Origin: Ampelocalamus luodianensis
Taxonomy: Eukaryota > Streptophyta > Magnoliopsida > Poales > Poaceae
Direction: 5' to 3'
Assembly (NCBI GenBank): GCA_036346255.1
Contig: CM070633.1
Span: forward strand, 14,818,001 to 14,882,000
DNA length: 64,000 nucleotides
The translations under genes and the position numbers were made by a program. The notes beneath the pieces were generated by a model. It was not told the DNA's origin. It ran no database searches and saw only the letters and a program-made list of their open reading frames with translations. Shown here piece by piece: positions 59,341 through 64,000 of this stretch (the stretch's first letter is position 1; the number at the start of each line of letters is the position of its first letter).

Positions 59341-61102
59341 GTTTGTAAACAGTTATCTCGAAGCTTTAGGATACATATAAATGATTATTTCAGTTTCCAG
59401 GATGTGGCAATACAAAATAAGGTTGCCTAGCATATTACCCCTTGAGCAAAATATCCTAATGTTGATGCACACCTTTCAATTAGATCAACTCCAGTTGCTG
59501 TAACCTGTTAGAATTTTCAGCCTTGCTCTGTTACTCCTTCGACTAGAGGAAATCACTCGCACGAATGTCTCGCACGAAACGTCGCTTTATCCCTAGGCAC
59601 TGGCCCCTGCCTTCGACTTGACCCATTGAAAACAACGTCCAGAGTTCGGTTTGATGCGCGTGACCCGTTGGTCCTTGACGTGACCTGCCTGGTCTTTCGG
59701 ATGGAACAAGCCTCTGCTGGTTCCTCTTTGTTGCCTTCACGAATTTTAGACACTGTTGACCTCTCATGTGCATCCTAAATTTCAAATATAGCCTCCTCTA
59801 CCTATAAATTCCAGATATGGCTCCCCTCCCCCTCCTGCTGCGCCCGGGTAATGCAGCAGCTAGCTGCTGTGTTAGGGCCTGCATGACTGAGCTGCTATGC
59901 TCGGGGCACGCAGCAGGCGGCTGCTACGCCCGGCAAACGCAGTAGCAAGCGCCCAGCTTGCCACGCGCCGCTCGCCATGTCGCCTCGCAAGACGCCCGCA
60001 GGTCCACAAGGCTGTCCCCGCGCGTCCGGCCCCACGCGCTTTGCACTTGCTGCGGCCCCACGCTCGCCCCCGCGTGTTCAGCCCCGTGCGCGCTGCGCCT
60101 ACTGCGGCCACGCGCCGGTGCCTTGCGCTCGCCCGCTACCCCCTGCGCAGCAAAAAAAAAACAGATGAGCCCCGATGCTCACATTCTCCATGCGCTTTTA
60201 TTTTCTCGTTGAGCCAAGAGGATGAGAGAAACCAGAGAGGAAGAGAAGGGAGAAGCGAACCAGAGGCCAGTTGTAGTTCGCGCATTTGGAAAAGTTGTGC
60301 ATCGTCTTGCGAGTGTGAAGAAAAGGTAATAATTATCGACATGCGGCTTTAGTTCTAACAATGTGATTAGAACGTAATTAGCTACAGTTATGTTAGGTAA
60401 AATGAAAAGAAAAAAACTAGTGAGAATGAAGCCTGGAAGTTGAATGGCAGTAAGATTTTCAATACTACTTTGTTAGTTGTCTTTTTCTCATCAATTGCTA
60501 CAAACACCCACGGTGGAACATAAACATTTTACTTGGATGTGAAATCTCATGACCATACGGATATAATAAAGTAGTTGTTCTTGTTTGAAAGATTTGACGC
60601 ATTAATAAGAATCCCATAAGTCATTTACTCTTAATTGCTAAATTTGAGCTCAAGGTCTTGTATTTGAGGTGCACACTTAGATGTATTCCTTGCATAATAA
60701 GCATCTCAGAGTAAATGTTGGATTGTTAGTACTTAGTACAAATAGTTTTGTTTGCACTGAGTAACATTTGTAATGTTCTAGATTAGGTATGGTTGATTAG
60801 CAACTTTCCATAGTAATGTTGTCTTTTCAATTTGTTCCATCCAATTTGCTCATAATGTATATTTATATAAATTTTGCTCCATTTATTCACTACACAAAAT
60901 AACTTAGCTATCCAAAGACATTACTTGTGTATTTGTGTATTTTGATGGAAACTTGTCTACTGTATTTGTGTATTTCTTGTATATTGCCATATTTCTTCAC
61001 ACATTCTAGCATGTGTAGATAGTACGTACTACGATGTTCGCCATAAATGCTATTATGCGACTAGTACGTAATTTGCCAAATATATTTATATAACCGGAAA
61101 TA
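59341..61102. other. Downstream flank with a GC-rich unassigned block
   Basis: A GC-rich block at 59850-60160 has open frames on both strands and repeated GCAGC/GCTGC motifs, but no recognisable protein. The rest is AT-rich. I see no repeat ends. Confidence 0.4.
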
Positions 61103-61208
61103 AAATATTGAACAATGTGGAACATGTTGTCAAAATCATAGCAGTGGTTATATCTAAATATTGAACAATGTGGAACATGTTGTCAAAATCATAGCAGTGG
61201 TTATATCT
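61103..61208 (+). repeat. Perfect 53-bp tandem duplication
   Basis: Positions 61103-61155 and 61156-61208 are identical (unit begins AAATATTGAACAATGTGG). No gene lies within it. Perfect identity suggests a recent replication slippage or unequal exchange. Confidence 0.93.
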
Positions 61209-61248
61209 AAAGAAAGCCGCCCGACGTACGATAGCTAGCAGTTGCTAG

Positions 61249-62069
61249 ATGGTACGAGCATTTCATATAAGTGGTTTTCATTCTTCATATACACCTGTGT
61301 TAGGTACTTTGCGGCAAAGATTCAAGATCTGTTTGTGTTCCACGGGACGTTCTCGTACGCGACGGACTGTACGGGGCGGATCTGTTGAATTGCGACCGGA
61401 CAGTGATCTGGGCTCCGAGTCTGAACTAAGGCGGTGCGTACGGTCTGCGTTTGATCGCGCCACTGCAAGGATGAAGCTGCGCATCGAGGCGTTGTATGTC
61501 TCAGTGGTGGGTGATGGAGGGGAGACTATTTGGCAACTTATGAAGGTGACAAGTGACGCTTCATGGGCTAATTATATGGAGGTTGTTTACAACCCTGCTG
61601 CTGCGATCTATGCGTGGCCGATGGTCTATGTTTAGCTCATGGAGAGGACGGGGACATCCGACGTGGGTGGTTCCGATGAGGCTGGTGATGAGGAGGAGCC
61701 TACGTTGGTCTCCGGTGTTGGAGGAGACACGGGCGAGGAAGTGGGCGATAGAGACCTGAGGAGGCATGCCAACAATTTCGAGCCCAATGAAGGAGTGGAG
61801 AGATGGTGGGTAGCCCGTATTGATTGCCATGAGTACCTAGCCGACCAGTCAGTTCTGAAGACGAGAAAGACGGAGAAGATGCTATGAGAGGTGCAGTTGG
61901 TGGTCTTGTGACCACCGACAATGCTTATGGCCCCTCAAGATTGGACGACGTCGCAACAGCATCGCTGGTTCTGCCACAACCAGAGGGGGGCCGAGTGGGG
62001 GTTCAATGAAGATACCCTGCTCCTAGGGCAGTGCTTCCCTAATAAGAGCGTCGCCCAGCATACTATTGC
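61249..62069 (+). pseudogene. MuDR-like transposase N-terminal fragment
   Basis: The frame gives MKLRIEALYVSVVGDGGETI, VTSDASWANYMEVVYNPAAA, a stop at 61633-61635, then the acidic stretch DEAGDEEEPTLVSGVGGDTG, stops, and LLGQCFPNKSVAQHTIAVEN. The last element resembles the GQxFxxKxxxxxAI motif before the MULE/MuDR N-terminal domain of plant Mutator transposases. It is cut off by the LTR at 62070. Assignment rests on these motifs only. Confidence 0.5.
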
Positions 62070-63291
62070 TGTTGAAAATACGCCCTAGAGGCAATCATAG
62101 AGATAATTATATTTCAATATGTTCATAACATTGGATAATATGTTATCTTATTCCTAGAATAAATCGTTAATATTTATCATCAAGTATGTGACTTGATTGT
62201 GAAACTCTGTATTTTAGCGATGATTATTTTTAATCGTTCCCTAGTCAAAAACATATAAGGACACATATGAATATACTAGCATATGTATTAGTTGATGACT
62301 ATGTTTCACATGTCATAGATATAGAGATATCAAACCAATAATATAACATATGTTAGAAAACGAGTTGGTCGTATGAAAATATGAACTGATCGTAGACTGG
62401 TTGTACACAGCTACAAGCTGATCGTATGGAGATACGAGCTAGTCGTAGACTGGTCATACACAGTTACGAGCTGGTCATAAACTGATTGAAACTGGTCATA
62501 CATAGTAACGAGCTGATCGTATGGAGATACAAACTGGTCGTATGGAGATACAAACTGGTCGTAAGGTGTTGCAAACTGGCCGTAAAGAGTTACAGACTGG
62601 TCGTAGCTACACATGGACTGGTCGTGACTGAATTCGAGCTGGTCGTAAATGATAATGACCTGGTTATGGATCATATTGTATTAAGGTTCGTCCGATATAT
62701 TCTTTGTGTGTTCGGGAATCGTTATGTGCTGCTAGGTATCGGTAATGACTTGTGGTCGGAAATGAGTTTTCGAGTCACAACCGATCACGCATGAACCTAT
62801 AGGGTCACACACTTAAAGGACAAAGATTTGATTTGGATAGTGATATGAATTCTTATAGGTCTCGAGTTCTTAATGGGTCTCATGTTAGAGACCCGTTATG
62901 AATGCCTATAAATAGAGGGGTGATGGCGTAGGATTAAGTAAGTTTTTGAAGATTTCCCCAAACCCTAATAGCCATGTCTTCCTTAACCGCTCCGCCGGCG
63001 CTAGCAATCCTGCACGTGGTGTCCCTACCCCGTATGTGTGGATACCTTGGAGGTGTTGTTGCGAAGCATCAACATTAGGACGATCCGCAACTCGTGATGA
63101 TCATCGGAGCAGGAGAAGAAGACATGCGGCAAGTACAACTACGTCTGCATCTACTCACTACATCGACCCTACTTCCGCTACTAGTCGGCACGTCTACTGG
63201 TAATCTCGTGATCTATTACTAGCGGAGGTTCCATGGTTGCACGGTAATGTTTTTTTGTTTTGTGCTATCGTAGCCTTCCCGCGATCCTTCA
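62070..63291 (+). mobile_element. LTR (1.2 kb), homologous to the solo LTR at 51273-54149
   Basis: It starts TGTTGAAAATACGCCCTAGA and ends CGCGATCCTTCA. Shared blocks with the other copy include GAGGCAATCRTAGAGAT, TATTGTATTAAGGTTCGTCC and GCGTAGCCTWCCC-like ends. No primer site follows and no purine tract precedes, so it is probably a solo LTR. The 5-bp flanks (ATTGC, GTTTA) do not match. It interrupts the MuDR-like fragment. Confidence 0.75.
62360..62660 (+). repeat. CTGGTCGTA-type minisatellite inside the LTR
   Basis: About a dozen imperfect 20-24-bp units share ACGAGCTGGTCGTATGGAGA. The minus strand therefore shows a false repeat frame with YDQLVT and YDQFVS heptads. The homologous array in the LTR copy is at 53200-53400. 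Confidence 0.85.
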
Positions 63292-63504
63292 GTTTATTGT
63301 TTATTATTTATGAGTTGAGAGTTTCATTCGCCGGCAACACGACCTCGGTTATACGACATTGACTTCCTCCTCTATTTTTAATTTCATTCATAAAAAAGGA
63401 GAAGATCTCTTCTTTAGTCTCAATCGTGCCCTTCATTCATAGAAATAAAATTATCTGCAAAGTTAGCTACTAATTATAGATATCTCTCATTAGTGTTCAG
63501 GCCA
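63292..63504. other. Short flank without features
   Basis: Sequence after the LTR and before the last MITE. No gene visible. Confidence 0.4.
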
Positions 63505-63975
63505 GGGAAAATGTTACCGTGATGACCCGATATTTTAATGCAGAGGTTTAAACTTTCATCCAAAATTTAACTGAAACTTTTCAAAATTCTGAAGAATTGG
63601 TCATATGCATCCCTTCTGATCTCGAAAACAACAAGGTATTGGTAGCCAAAAACACAATCAAAGAAATTGAACAAATGTGTAGTCATATACCTTTGTTTTC
63701 GTTTGAATTTCAAACGAATCCGAATTTTTTTATGCCGTATTGTTTTTTGGGATTGTCCATTCGTAAAGTGACTGAAATTTTATTAAGCATAAGTCACATG
63801 TTTTATCCATTAGATCAATATTTAATCATATGATACATTAATCTCTACCCAAATTCAATGGTCATAATAATTAACTTAAATTTAAAAAAATTTCAGACGA
63901 CTTAAAAATAGCAAATCTATTGTTTTTTATGAGGACCCAGCGATATCGCCGCTATATCACCGATAACATTTTCCC
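63505..63975 (+). mobile_element. MITE-like element, about 470 bp
   Basis: It begins GGGAAAATGTTACCGTGATG and ends CACCGATAACATTTTCCC, imperfect inverted repeats of about 35 bp. Adjacent bases GGCCA and GGCCG may be a duplication, but its size is ambiguous. The ends resemble those of the MITE at 54904. Confidence 0.65.
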
Positions 63976-64000
63976 GGCCGGTTCGGTCCACCAATAATTC

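Noticed and set aside
62411..62674. Minus-strand frame of repeated YDQLVT/YDQFVS heptads resembling a repeat protein
   Set aside because: It is the translation of a non-coding minisatellite inside an LTR; the homologous array at 53200-53400 does not keep the frame.
63597..63833. 78-codon frame near the window end
   Set aside because: It lies entirely within a MITE-like element, with no homology or coding-like composition.

Overview
This is plant nuclear DNA, almost certainly from a grass with a large, repeat-rich genome. The evidence is nested Copia and Gypsy-type LTR retrotransposons, CACTA elements with ACAGACGGTT subterminal repeats, Tourist-like, hAT-like and PIF-like elements, and one intron-containing plant gene. 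Placement among panicoid grasses (maize, sorghum or sugarcane relatives) is an inference from repeat style.

I recognise one plausible functional gene. It is on the + strand, starts at 7118 and ends at 59164, and has seven exons encoding about 301 residues: three methyl-CpG-binding domains (MBD) in tandem and a C-terminal AT-hook. The exons lie in three islands: 7118-7808 (exons 1-3), 36120-36688 (exons 4-6) and 59007-59164 (exon 7). Intron 3 is about 28.3 kb, intron 6 about 22.3 kb, and the other introns are 98-187 bp. Nearly everything else described between 7.8 and 59 kb is therefore intronic. The exon 6/7 junction is the least certain part.

Upstream (1-7117): diverged LTR-like sequence in inverted orientation surrounds a small non-autonomous Copia-type element (1154-3775). 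A broken 5' fragment of a caffeoylshikimate-esterase/monoacylglycerol-lipase-like gene lies at 5034-5420 on the minus strand. A 221-bp CACTA derivative (6030-6250) sits between two copies of a duplicated segment near the MBD promoter.

Intron 3 (7809-36119): two small minus-strand LTR elements (7998-10131, 11666-13302); a C-rich, tandemly repetitive Gypsy-like stretch; a TTA-flanked element carrying gene-like sequence (14206-16321); a Tourist-like MITE (16528-17080); a short Copia derivative (17453-18984); tandem minisatellites (19-20.4 kb); and an 11.7-kb Copia element (20775-32515) holding at least five further insertions. A CACTA element with a decayed transposase follows (32719-34740), then a LINE relic.

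Intron 6 (36678-59006): a roughly 900-bp foldback, a 5.1-kb solo LTR (39018-44107), a gag/protease-only Copia element (44742-47850), a CACTA fragment (48480-50315), a LINE interrupted by a hAT-type MITE and by a solo LTR that itself contains a CACTA element, another MITE, a probable Pack-MULE (55780-57387) and a SINE (57622-57774).

Downstream (59165-64000): the 3' flank of the gene, a GC-rich unassigned block, a perfect 53-bp tandem duplication, a MuDR-like transposase fragment interrupted by an LTR (62070-63291), and a terminal MITE. Insertion edges were mostly fixed by target-site duplications read directly, and each entry says where they match. All family names rest on motif recognition without any database search.
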